Positions 24,775 to 30,670 of a DNA stretch of 38,524 bases are shown one piece after another. The translations under genes were made by a program, and so were the position numbers. The number at the start of each line of letters is the position of its first letter. Within the stretch, counting starts at the first letter, position 1. The stretch lies in the IMG/VR virus record IMGVR_UViG_3300037339_000138, positions 1 through 38,524 of that record. One strand, written 5' to 3'. Origin of the DNA: a virus. The notes beneath the pieces are model-generated. The model ran no database searches. It was given only the letters and a program-made list of their open reading frames with translations, and was not told where the DNA came from.

Positions 24775-24843
24775 AGTCTTACCTTACCTATAAGATACAA
24801 GTATTTCAGTATAAAGTTTACCATATATCATAATATATAGCAA

Positions 24844-25347
24844 TTAATCTAGATTAAACTTCTTTTTAACCTTTTGGAGTTTCTTTAACATAAAACCCCT
24901 TTTTATAGCACTAACTTTATCAATAAATAATACACCACTCAAATGGTCAAACTCATGCTGTGCAACAACTGCATCTGGCCCACTCAGCTCAGCGTTAAAC
25001 TCTCTACCGTCTACATCTATGGCTTCTATAGTGATCTCATTAAATCTATCTATTAACTCAAAAACATTAGGAAAAGACAAACATCCTTCCCTAGAAGTAA
25101 TACTTCCATCCGAACGAGTTATTCTAGGGTTTATAAAGTATTGAAGTTTCCCATCCACGTTAGTCACAAATACATTCTTTCTAACTCCTATTTGTGGGGC
25201 AGACAGGCCCATAGCTCCATAAGTGCCCACAGTATCCGCTAAGTCTTGCATAAGAGAAAGAAACTCTTCTGAAGTTAAGTCTTCTATGTCAGAAGACTCC
25301 TCTCTTAGTTCTTTTGCTGGATATAGTAATACCTTTTTAACTGACAT
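24844..25347 (-). CDS. def: Peptide deformylase
   Basis: This 167-residue metalloenzyme removes the formyl group from N-terminal Met of new proteins. All three family motifs are present: GLSAPQIG (47-54), EGCLSFP with the metal Cys89, and HEFDH (131-135) with His131 and His135 as the other ligands and Glu132 as the catalytic base. Phage deformylases are typically short versions that lack the C-terminal extension; this one keeps a short basic tail (KLQKVKKKFNLD). It is part of a run with metallophosphoesterase and IMPDH-like genes. It probably supports phage protein production when host deformylase is limiting. Confidence 0.93.
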   Translation of the reverse strand: MSVKKVLLYPAKELREESSDIEDLTSEEFLSLMQDLADTVGTYGAMGLSAPQIGVRKNVFVTNVDGKLQYFINPRITRSDGSITSREGCLSFPNVFELIDRFNEITIEAIDVDGREFNAELSGPDAVVAQHEFDHLSGVLFIDKVSAIKRGFMLKKLQKVKKKFNLD

Positions 25348-25349
25348 AT

Positions 25350-26003
25350 CTATAAATCAATCACGATAGGAAGATTGGTAGGAGCGTAGTTTTCCGTACA
25401 TATAGCAGCATTAATAATAGGAACACCAAAAAGGGAATGAGAACCATAGCCACCGTGAATATGACCACAGACTACTGCCCTAAGAAAACAACTAAACTCT
25501 TCTATTGCCTTAGTTAAAAAAGAACTTCCTAAGTGGGCAGACAATCCGCTAGCAATTTGGTCGGCGCAGCCGTGGGGAGGTCCATGACTTATTAAGACAT
25601 CAGTACCAACTGGTACTTTATTCCAGAGTTGTGTAGGGGTTGTTCCACACTTACTATATTGAAATGCCCAAGTATCTGGATAAAAGTCTGGAGTCCAAGG
25701 AACTCCATAAAAACGTAAACCAGAAACTTTGTCTGTGTAAGATGCATCTATTAAAAGATGAATACCAGACTTTTCAAACTCTAATCTTACAGGAGGAGAA
25801 ACCTCAACACAAATATCATGATTACCAGGAACCACAATCTTGGTCCTATGAGGAAGGGTTTCCATCCAATCTAGAAACTTACTAACCTCTGTGGCGTCTC
25901 CTCTTCCACAAAAGTCACCAGCATGTACAAGAATATCCCCAGGTGGAACATCCACAAACCTATGACGAGTATGAGTATCAGAGATACAAACTATAGAAGT
26001 CAT
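25350..26003 (-). CDS. Calcineurin-like metallophosphoesterase (MPPED/UPF0046 type)
   Basis: This is a 217-residue protein with the complete metallophosphoesterase signature: CISDTHTRH (metal I), LVHAGDFCGRGD, VVPGNHD, LISHGPPHG and CGHIHGGYG. Members of this small single-domain group hydrolyse phosphomonoesters or diesters, often cyclic nucleotides, with two divalent metals. The start codon overlaps the stop of the IMPDH-like gene (TAATG), and it ends 2 bases before the deformylase gene, so the three are one operon. The natural substrate cannot be read from sequence; removal of signalling nucleotides is possible. Confidence 0.9.
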   Translation of the reverse strand: MTSIVCISDTHTRHRFVDVPPGDILVHAGDFCGRGDATEVSKFLDWMETLPHRTKIVVPGNHDICVEVSPPVRLEFEKSGIHLLIDASYTDKVSGLRFYGVPWTPDFYPDTWAFQYSKCGTTPTQLWNKVPVGTDVLISHGPPHGCADQIASGLSAHLGSSFLTKAIEEFSCFLRAVVCGHIHGGYGSHSLFGVPIINAAICTENYAPTNLPIVIDL

Positions 26004-27031
26004 TATAAAATACCATGAGGCATAGACTCTTTTAGACCTGCCACAGTTATAGTAATAAACTCTGCCTCTTCTTGCAAGTCATGCAAGTTATCTACACCAC
26101 AATAAGTCATACCAGAGCGTATACCTTGTGTAAGGGAGGCAATAACATCCTCTACACTCCCCTTATAAGGAATCAAGCGTTCTGCTCCCTCAACATATTC
26201 TATACTATCAAAGTAATCTTTCTTAGCACCGTAAGACGCAGCTCCCCTATACACCTTATATTTTAAACGAGTCTTGTCATCTTTTAGTACTGGACCCGGT
26301 GCTTCTTCAGTTCCTGCCAGTAAGCTGCCCAACATAACTGCATCTGCTCCAGCGGCAATGGCCTTCACTATATCCCCACTAGACCTAATGCCTCCATCTG
26401 CAATTATAGACATTTCTGAATCAGTTTCATCCAAAGTCTTTCTAACATCCATAATAGACTGGAGAGTAGGAACTCCGAATCCAGTATTTATTCTAGTAGT
26501 GCAAACACTTCCTCCACCAACACCAACCTTAAGAGCTACTCTATGCTGGTCAGCTTCTGAAATCTCTTTATCAAAATGGGAAGCTGCATAAGATGTAGCT
26601 ATGTTTCCTATTATTAAAGAACAATCAAATGTATCTAAAAACTCTAAAGCAACATCAAGAACCTTCTTTTGATGACCATGAGCAACATCCAAACATATTA
26701 TGTTTACCATATTATCTATTAAACAGGAGGCTCTATCTTTCCAGTCTTCACCAATACCAATTGCGGCTCCTGTGTTAAACATAACATTTTGATTAACCTG
26801 CAAACATTGAGCTTCTATAGATTGCATCCTATGAATAATCCCAAGACCGCCCACATACCCCATAACTTCTGCCATCGCATATTCACATACTGAAGGCATA
26901 TTAGCAGCAATAATAGGAATATGAAAAGGCAAACCAGCTACAATAGTGTGTAAGCTAACGTCTGACCTACTAGGTACTTCGTTATACCCAGGAACTAGTA
27001 ACACGTCATCAAAGGACAATGCAAGTTTCAT
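26003..27031 (-). CDS. CBS-less IMP dehydrogenase / GMP reductase family enzyme
   Basis: The chosen start is the ATG at 27031 (342 residues), preceded by AAAAGGGG at a good distance. A longer frame would run through the tRNA-Ser gene and is rejected. The fold begins SFDDVLLVPGYNEVPSRSDV, with IIAANMPSV, then the active-site loop VGVGGGSVCTTRINTGFG (catalytic Cys177) and the nucleotide-binding IIADGGIRSSGDI. The C-terminal part, with RLIPYKGSVEDVI and IRSGMTYCGV, is IMP-dehydrogenase-like. The regulatory CBS pair of full IMPDH is absent, as in GMP reductase. It interconverts IMP with XMP, or GMP with IMP, and adjusts the guanine pool. Which reaction it favours is uncertain. Confidence 0.88.
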   Translation of the reverse strand: MKLALSFDDVLLVPGYNEVPSRSDVSLHTIVAGLPFHIPIIAANMPSVCEYAMAEVMGYVGGLGIIHRMQSIEAQCLQVNQNVMFNTGAAIGIGEDWKDRASCLIDNMVNIICLDVAHGHQKKVLDVALEFLDTFDCSLIIGNIATSYAASHFDKEISEADQHRVALKVGVGGGSVCTTRINTGFGVPTLQSIMDVRKTLDETDSEMSIIADGGIRSSGDIVKAIAAGADAVMLGSLLAGTEEAPGPVLKDDKTRLKYKVYRGAASYGAKKDYFDSIEYVEGAERLIPYKGSVEDVIASLTQGIRSGMTYCGVDNLHDLQEEAEFITITVAGLKESMPHGIL

Positions 27032-27049
27032 AATACCCCTTTTAGCTAG

Positions 27050-27135
27050 CGGAAGACAGAGTACTCGAAACTCATACCTTTGCAAGTACGCGCCGCTTTC
27101 CAGGCGGGCCTGGTTCCCTGACCAGTTTATCTTCC
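27050..27135 (-). tRNA. tRNA-Ser(GGA)
   Basis: Read on the minus strand it is an 86-base type II tRNA. The acceptor stem pairs GGAAGAT with GTCTTCC, and the D-stem pairs CTGG with CCAG. The anticodon loop is CTGGAAA (anticodon GGA, reads UCC/UCU). It has a long variable arm, T-loop TTCGAGT and discriminator G. There is one possible C-C mismatch at the base of the anticodon stem and a T-T mismatch in the T-stem. No encoded CCA, so the host must add it. Confidence 0.8.
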
Positions 27136-27152
27136 ATCTTTTCTGTCTTGTT

Positions 27153-27169
27153 CACTCGGCCACCTCTCC
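27153..27169 (-). pseudogene. Fragment identical to a tRNA-Ser 5' end
   Basis: Seventeen bases, GGAGAGGTGGCCGAGTG, are the standard start of a bacterial tRNA-Ser (acceptor strand plus D-arm), but no matching anticodon or 3' half follows. The intact tRNA-Ser begins 17 bases further on with a different acceptor strand. A leftover from recombination or loss of an older tRNA-Ser copy is the simplest reading. Confidence 0.45.
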
Positions 27170-27174
27170 AAACA

Positions 27175-27339
27175 TTATTCAGTCTTATTAGGCTCAGCCT
27201 TAATAACACCATGAATTAAACTAACAGTATTCAAAATAGACTCAGCTAGCTCATAAGCTTCCTTATCAGAAGGTGATTCTATATATACCGTAATTTCAAC
27301 CCTATGAGTGGCTTGTTCCGGTACTATGTCGTTTTGCAT
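27175..27339 (-). CDS. 54-residue small protein, unknown function
   Basis: An ATG at 27339 opens a 55-codon frame ending TAA at 27177-27175. The protein has a beta-strand (THRVEITVYIESPSD) and a helix (EAYELAESILNTVSLIHGV), a compact beta-alpha-beta pattern. The start lies inside the end of the 124-residue gene (38-base overlap), and the frame ends just before the tRNA-Ser fragment. I do not recognise a family. Overlap and coding-like composition support it. Confidence 0.55.
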   Translation of the reverse strand: MQNDIVPEQATHRVEITVYIESPSDKEAYELAESILNTVSLIHGVIKAEPNKTE

Positions 27340-27676
27340 TCTTTGCCTCAATACTTCTTCTAACTTTAGCTATTAGTCTAACTCTTCTGCTTAGCTTCTC
27401 TAACTCTTCTAAGTCTATATCACTAGATATAAAATAAGTATCAAAGTGATAAGAAGAAGTAGTACGTATACCAAAGATATACCTAAAAGCAATAGGAATC
27501 CTCCGAGAGAAAGAAACTCTTGAAGTAAGAATAGGTTTAATAACTAACTTACACCCATCGGAACGCAAACCAGAGGGACTAGTCCAATCCTCAATGGAAA
27601 TCTCTATAAGATGGTCTGAATGACCACACTCACATTGAAGAAACATCTTATCCTGAGCTGTGTCAATCTCACTCAT
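27302..27676 (-). CDS. Protein with CxCGHxxH zinc-like motif, unknown function
   Basis: This 124-residue protein has FLQCECGHSDHLIEI near residue 12 (Cys14, Cys16, His18, His21), which could form a small metal site. A beta-rich middle (IAFRYIFGIRTTSSYHF) is followed by a basic helix (KLSRRVRLIAKVRRS). It overlaps the HNH gene upstream by 8 bases and the 54-residue gene downstream by 38. Function is unknown. The basic tail suggests nucleic-acid binding. Confidence 0.6.
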   Translation of the reverse strand: MSEIDTAQDKMFLQCECGHSDHLIEISIEDWTSPSGLRSDGCKLVIKPILTSRVSFSRRIPIAFRYIFGIRTTSSYHFDTYFISSDIDLEELEKLSRRVRLIAKVRRSIEAKNAKRHSTGTSHS

Positions 27677-28205
27677 TCTCTAGCTCTTGAGTCCAGTATA
27701 AATAAGATCTCCACTCAGAGGGAGAGTTTGGCATAGAAAGAGCTAAACGACGTATAAGAGGTCTATGCTTAGGTACATAAGGTTTACTCTTCAAGTACAT
27801 TCCAGCTTCTTCTGGAGTTCTATCTGACTTCTTCCAGTTACATTCTATACAACAGGTAACTATATTATTCCAACAAGTCTTACCACCGCGAGACTTAGGC
27901 ACCACATGGTCATAAGTAAGGTTTGCTGTACCTGGTTGTATCCCACAGTAGGCGCAACTAAACCTATCTCTACCAAATACATTTATACGAGAGAACTTAA
28001 CGCTCTTTACGTCCAAAGAAACATACTTTAAAAGACGCACCACAGCGGGCATCTTACCACACCAGTCCTTAATGGCATCGTATACGCGCTCGGAATAGGT
28101 AGCTAGGATCTCTACTCGATCGTCCAACCACATACAAATAGCTCTTTCCCAAGAGCAAATACGTAAAGGCTCGTACGAAGCATTTAAAACTAAAGTTTGA
28201 GTCAT
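27669..28205 (-). CDS. HNH endonuclease (zinc-finger HNH family)
   Basis: This is a 178-residue protein whose N-terminus, MTQTLVLNASYEPLRICSWE, is typical of a widely distributed HNH family. The nuclease core has CAYCG, TYDHVVPKSRGGKTCWNN with the catalytic DH pair, then CCIECNWKKSDRTPEEAGM, giving two CxxC zinc pairs around an HNH fold. Bacterial members are usually free-standing nucleases. It lies between the tRNA island and the IMPDH operon, overlapping the next gene by 8 bases, with an inverted repeat in the upstream leader. It may be a homing nuclease or may degrade host DNA. Confidence 0.9.
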   Translation of the reverse strand: MTQTLVLNASYEPLRICSWERAICMWLDDRVEILATYSERVYDAIKDWCGKMPAVVRLLKYVSLDVKSVKFSRINVFGRDRFSCAYCGIQPGTANLTYDHVVPKSRGGKTCWNNIVTCCIECNWKKSDRTPEEAGMYLKSKPYVPKHRPLIRRLALSMPNSPSEWRSYLYWTQELENE

Positions 28206-28222
28206 ATAAAAATCTCTATTTT

Positions 28223-28240
28223 AGTAATATAAGTATTACT
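28223..28240. repeat. Inverted repeat upstream of the HNH gene (possible operator)
   Basis: AGTAATA (28223-28229) and TATTACT (28234-28240) are perfect 7-base arms around TAAG, located 18-35 bases before the HNH start codon. The position fits a repressor site or a small leader hairpin. No strong promoter is clear here, and the tRNA-Leu 3' end is 51 bases further upstream. Confidence 0.35.
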
Positions 28241-28290
28241 TTTAGAACAATACTTTTTCATTACCCATTTGACTCTACCCTCATAGTTAG

Positions 28291-28372
28291 TACCTACGGT
28301 GGGAGTCGAACCCACATGTCTCAAAGACGGATGATTTTAAGTCATCTGTGTATACCGTTCCACCACGTAGGC
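28291..28372 (-). tRNA. tRNA-Leu(TAA)
   Basis: This is an 82-base type II tRNA. The acceptor pairs GCCTACG with CGTAGGT. The anticodon stem GATGA/TCATC holds loop CTTAAAA (anticodon TAA, reads UUA). It has a long variable arm GTCT-TTG-AGAC, and T-arm GTGGG-TTCGACT-CCCAC. No encoded CCA. Confidence 0.92.
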
Positions 28373-28378
28373 TCATAG

Positions 28379-28451
28379 TGCGCACGGGAGGAATCGAACC
28401 TCCTAATCACTGCATATAAGACAATTGCCGTAACCATTTGGCTTCGTGCGC
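28379..28451 (-). tRNA. tRNA-Ile(TAT)
   Basis: This is a 73-base tRNA with acceptor GCGCACG/CGTGCGC, D-stem GCC/GGC, anticodon loop CTTATAT (anticodon TAT) and T-arm AGGAGG-TTCGATT-CCTCC. It reads AUA directly, which most bacteria do instead with a lysidine-modified CAT tRNA, so it is a marked supplement for a host that rarely uses AUA. Confidence 0.9.
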
Positions 28452-28455
28452 TTAG

Positions 28456-28528
28456 TGGATGGAGAGAGAATCGAACTCCCGACTTCCTCCGTGTAAGGGA
28501 GGCATTCTAACCGCTGAATTATCCATCC
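28456..28528 (-). tRNA. tRNA-Val(TAC)
   Basis: This is a 73-base tRNA with acceptor GGATGGA/TCCATCC, anticodon stem CCTCC/GGAGG with loop CTTACAC (anticodon TAC, reads GUA) and T-arm GGGAG-TTCGATT-CTCTC. Its first ten bases overlap the end of the 85-residue gene, and its bases 8-10 (TAA) are that gene's stop codon. Confidence 0.92.
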
Positions 28529-28776
28529 TTTAGTTTCTTTAAATAGTAAACAGGAACCCTAACATAAGGATAGCTATCTGGTCTTCCATCTAGCTTAACA
28601 ACAGCTGTTCGTATATTAAGTGCACTCTCAGTAAAAGAAGGAAGTAAAAAGCTAACTACAGTACCTTTCTTAAAGAGATTATAGCGTACCCTATCTCCCA
28701 CTTTAATAGTGCTGCTTTTTAAACCCTTATCAATCTCTCTATTAAACAGACTTGATAAGGTCTGTAACAAACGCAT
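28519..28776 (-). CDS. Small SH3/KOW-like protein, unknown function
   Basis: This 85-residue protein has a central beta-barrel pattern (KVGDRVRYNLFKKGTVVSF, then TAVVKLDG) typical of small SH3-like or KOW domains that bind RNA or protein. The N-terminus is basic and helical. The stop codon lies inside the tRNA-Val gene (10-base overlap), and the start overlaps the 161-residue gene by 35 bases, so translation and tRNA processing compete on the same transcript. Role unknown. Confidence 0.65.
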   Translation of the reverse strand: MRLLQTLSSLFNREIDKGLKSSTIKVGDRVRYNLFKKGTVVSFLLPSFTESALNIRTAVVKLDGRPDSYPYVRVPVYYLKKLKDG

Positions 28777-29227
28777 CGGGCTTCCCTTCTATAACAACAT
28801 GAGCAAATCTAGTTAATATAGCTAAGATATTATCCTTAGCTATATGAAACTCTTTTCTTTCAGAAGGGGTCTCAAATACTATTTCTATATGATCATTATC
28901 ATCTGCAGAAAAGGCCCAAGGCCCTATAGTAATAGTTGAAAAAGAGGAAGACCCAGATGCGGTGGCCCATCCACCGCCCGTACCAGTACTTATCAAGAAG
29001 TTTCCATCTGTAGTATATGTATCTCCAGTAGATGTAAGTAGATCGCCACTTGATATAGTAAGATTATTGGGGAAAAGAACACCACTACTATCTCCAGTGC
29101 TAGTACCAGAGCCAAAGATATTCGCAACATTACTACTTCCACTATTAGTAATAGTAGGATCTAAATAGCCTGTTCCACCATTATCTTCCCATTTATTAAT
29201 GTCGTAGTCATCCTTATTATTGGCCAT
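28742..29227 (-). CDS. Gly/Ser/Thr-rich protein with helical C-terminus
   Basis: This is a 161-residue protein. Residues 15-95 are low complexity with repeated Ser/Thr/Gly turns (SSGDLLTSTGDTYTTDGN), and residues 98-161 are a small folded domain (IGPWAFSADDNDHIEIVFET, then a helix AKDNILAILTRFAHVV). It has no signal peptide. It could be a surface or decoration protein, or an adaptor whose repeats extend it from a particle. It lies between the lipoprotein and the KOW-like gene, with the latter overlapping it by 35 bases. Not recognised. Confidence 0.6.
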   Translation of the reverse strand: MANNKDDYDINKWEDNGGTGYLDPTITNSGSSNVANIFGSGTSTGDSSGVLFPNNLTISSGDLLTSTGDTYTTDGNFLISTGTGGGWATASGSSSFSTITIGPWAFSADDNDHIEIVFETPSERKEFHIAKDNILAILTRFAHVVIEGKPDAFVTDLIKSV

Positions 29228-29236
29228 ATATACCTC

Positions 29237-29761
29237 TTAGTAGCGATATTCATTATCGCTTTTATGACAAAAGTTCTTATGGGTGCCTAAAGACCAATGG
29301 TGACATTCACCATCTAAGCAAAAATCCCAAGTACACTTATTTCCGTCTAAGCAATCTTGCCAGCAGGTACAAGTTTGAATAACGCCACCGCTGCCTCCGA
29401 CGCCGCCAGAACCACCTCTACCCCCAGAGCCAGCAACACCGCCTGTGCCGCCTCCCCCAGCAAAGCCACCAACTCCCCCAACGCCTCCAGTACCCGCAAA
29501 GCCCCCAATGCCACCTTGTCCACCTTCTCCTCCATATCCTGCATATCCACCTACTCCCCCAACTCCGCCTTGTCCACCAAAGCCCGCGTAACCACCAACG
29601 CCACCCGTGCCAGCATATCCACCTGAACCACCTACTCCACCATCAACGCAATCAGGCAAATCAGGATATGACTCACAGGGATAAAGTAAAATAGGCCCGG
29701 CAAAGCCATCTCCACAGCCAGCAGTTAATACTAAAACACACACAAATATAAATCTATACAT
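29237..29761 (-). CDS. Glycine-rich lipoprotein with Cys-rich tail (myxobacterial style)
   Basis: This is a 174-residue exported protein. The signal peptide MYRFIFVCVLVLTAGC ends in a lipobox-like cysteine at residue 16, so it should be acylated and attached to a membrane. Residues about 40-130 are a GGxGGxAGxGG repeat. The tail holds at least eight cysteines in the pattern CTCWQDCLDGNKCTWDFCLDGECHH, which closely resembles the DGNxCTxDxCxxGxC element of many Myxococcota surface proteins. It probably coats the infected cell or modifies its surface. A TTGACA promoter at 29770-29797 lies so close that the start codon is almost at the transcript end. Confidence 0.75.
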   Translation of the reverse strand: MYRFIFVCVLVLTAGCGDGFAGPILLYPCESYPDLPDCVDGGVGGSGGYAGTGGVGGYAGFGGQGGVGGVGGYAGYGGEGGQGGIGGFAGTGGVGGVGGFAGGGGTGGVAGSGGRGGSGGVGGSGGVIQTCTCWQDCLDGNKCTWDFCLDGECHHWSLGTHKNFCHKSDNEYRY

Positions 29762-29769
29762 AGAACACC

Positions 29770-29797
29770 ATTTTATACGTTACTAACCTCTTGTCAA
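29770..29797 (-). promoter_or_regulatory. Sigma70-type promoter for the lipoprotein gene
   Basis: On the minus strand -35 TTGACA (29797-29792), a 16-base spacer and -10 TAAAAT (29775-29770) predict a start about 29763, one or two bases before the ATG at 29761. The mRNA may be leaderless or nearly so; no Shine-Dalgarno is visible. The -35 lies right after the tRNA-Arg 3' end. Confidence 0.7.
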
Positions 29798-29810
29798 TAG
29801 AAAAAGCTAG

Positions 29811-29882
29811 CACGCCTAGATGGACTTGAACCAACATCACAGAGGTAGAAACTCTGGGCTCTATCCGTTGAGCTATAGGCGC
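29811..29882 (-). tRNA. tRNA-Arg(TCT)
   Basis: This is a 72-base tRNA with acceptor GCGCCTA/TAGGCGT, D-stem GCTC/GAGC, anticodon stem CAGAG/CTCTG with loop TTTCTAC (anticodon TCT, reads AGA), T-loop TTCAAGT and discriminator G. There is one likely mismatch in the T-stem. AGA is a codon that GC-rich hosts avoid. Confidence 0.88.
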
Positions 29883-29892
29883 AGAGGGGTAG

Positions 29893-29963
29893 AGCGGATA
29901 CTTGGACTCGAACCAAGGATAAAAGGTCGGAAACCTCTTGTGTTGCCACTACACCATACCCGC
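29893..29963 (-). tRNA. tRNA-Gly(TCC)
   Basis: This is a 71-base tRNA with acceptor GCGGGTA/TATCCGC, D-stem GTGT/ACAC, anticodon stem AGAGG/CCTTT with loop TTTCCGA (anticodon TCC, reads GGA) and T-arm CTTGG-TTCGAGT-CCAAG. Spacing to the next tRNA is only 10 bases, so these tRNAs are one processed transcript. Confidence 0.9.
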
Positions 29964-29971
29964 AACATCAG

Positions 29972-30043
29972 AGCTGGTGGGGAGAATCGAACTCTCGTCT
30001 TCTGAGTACAAAACAGAAATAATTGCCACTATACTACACCAGC
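29972..30043 (-). tRNA. tRNA-Thr(TGT)
   Basis: This is a 72-base tRNA with acceptor GCTGGTG/CACCAGC, anticodon stem TCTGT/TCAGA (one T-T mismatch at the loop side) with loop TTTGTAC (anticodon TGT, reads ACA) and T-loop TTCGATT. The D-arm is weak and the T-stem has an A-C mismatch, so stability is lower than for its neighbours. Confidence 0.8.
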
Positions 30044-30053
30044 AGAATATGGT

Positions 30054-30120
30054 AGCGGGCCGAGGTAACGCTCCTCGCTATTCAGGCTTATGAGACCCGA
30101 CTGATCGCTTGATCGCCCGC
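30054..30120 (-). tRNA. tRNA-Met(CAT)-like RNA with reduced D-arm
   Basis: This is a 67-base structure. The acceptor pairs GCGGGC with GCCCGC. The anticodon stem CGGGT/GCCTG holds loop CTCATAA (anticodon CAT), and a T-stem CGAGG/CCTCG holds an unusual loop AGCGTTA that lacks TTC. Only 14 bases lie between acceptor and anticodon stem, with a GATC-AAGC-GATC mini-hairpin instead of a normal D-arm. It is either a divergent tRNA, a decayed gene or a tRNA-like RNA. Confidence 0.5.
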
Positions 30121-30125
30121 AATAC

Positions 30126-30329
30126 TTATCCTAGGTACTGTAAAAGCTCCATCCCATGTTTCTTTAAACACTCATCACAAGAAACTTCCAGTAAAGAACA
30201 AGTTACGTCCGCAGGTGTTGACCACTTGTCACTACTAAGTGACTTTCTTCCACAAGAAGTCATCCACCACCTACGTATAAGTTTAGATCTTTTACCTTGT
30301 TGATAAATCATCAACTTTGCATAATGCAT
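30126..30329 (-). CDS. Small Cys/His protein, likely zinc-binding
   Basis: This is a 67-residue protein starting MHYAK and holding SCGRKS, then DVTCSLLEVSCDECLKKHG. The spacing of His2, Cys26 and the CxxC pair near residue 52 recalls small phage proteins with an HY...CG...VTCxxC zinc site. AAGG lies 7 bases before the ATG. It lies directly behind the small membrane protein and ahead of the tRNA run, so it should share their transcript. Function unknown. Confidence 0.6.
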   Translation of the reverse strand: MHYAKLMIYQQGKRSKLIRRWWMTSCGRKSLSSDKWSTPADVTCSLLEVSCDECLKKHGMELLQYLG

Positions 30330-30341
30330 ATCTATACCTTA

Positions 30342-30551
30342 TTAGGTATTACGCTTATTCTTTGTTCTTCTTACCCAAGCAGCTACTCCAGCTATAGCTG
30401 GAATAATAACAATAAGAGGTGTGCTAATGTATGCAACTATAGGCCAAGGAGATCTAAACCAAAGAAAGAACCATAAAACACTTGTTACAGTAGTTGTTGC
30501 TGTCAATATTACCCACGCTATAGGAGGGTTCTTATCTGCTGTATCATTCAT
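30342..30551 (-). CDS. Small two-pass membrane protein (holin-like size)
   Basis: This is a 69-residue protein with hydrophobic segments at residues 11-32 and 36-59 and a strongly basic C-terminal tail (WVRRTKNKRNT), the general form of small holins, antiholins or superinfection proteins. There is no lysis cassette (endolysin or spanin) beside it, so its role stays open. It lies between tRNA-Pro and the 67-residue zinc gene. Composition makes it a true coding region. Confidence 0.55.
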   Translation of the reverse strand: MNDTADKNPPIAWVILTATTTVTSVLWFFLWFRSPWPIVAYISTPLIVIIPAIAGVAAWVRRTKNKRNT

Positions 30552-30594
30552 TTATTATTCCTATTATTAGTAGTTTATTCTACCTTTTAATTGA

Positions 30595-30670
30595 TCGGAA
30601 CGGTAGGATTTGAACCTACGACTTCATGCTCCCAAAGCATGCGCTCTAATCCAGGCTGAGCTACGCTCCG
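30595..30670 (-). tRNA. tRNA-Pro(TGG)
   Basis: This is a 76-base tRNA with acceptor CGGAGCG/CGTTCCG, D-stem GCTC/GAGC, anticodon stem CATGC/GCATG with loop TTTGGGA (anticodon TGG, reads CCA), T-arm GTAGG-TTCAAAT-CCTAC and discriminator A. Its first ten bases overlap the end of the 140-residue gene, whose TAG stop is tRNA bases 8-10. Confidence 0.93.

Noticed and set aside
24775-24843. Promoter in the gap between deformylase and the S4 gene
   Set aside because: Only AT-rich sequence with scattered TATA-like hexamers; no pair at correct spacing. Nothing else was seen in these bases.
27032-27085. N-terminal extension of the IMPDH-like protein to 27085
   Set aside because: The extension would be read through the tRNA-Ser gene, while the ATG at 27031 has a strong AAAAGGGG site and begins exactly at the family's conserved start.
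27050-27169. A tRNA-Ser running from GGAGAGG at 27169 with a large D-loop insertion
   Set aside because: GGAGAGG pairs poorly with the 3' strand GTCTTCC, whereas GGAAGAT at 27135 pairs along its whole length, so the 86-base form is preferred.
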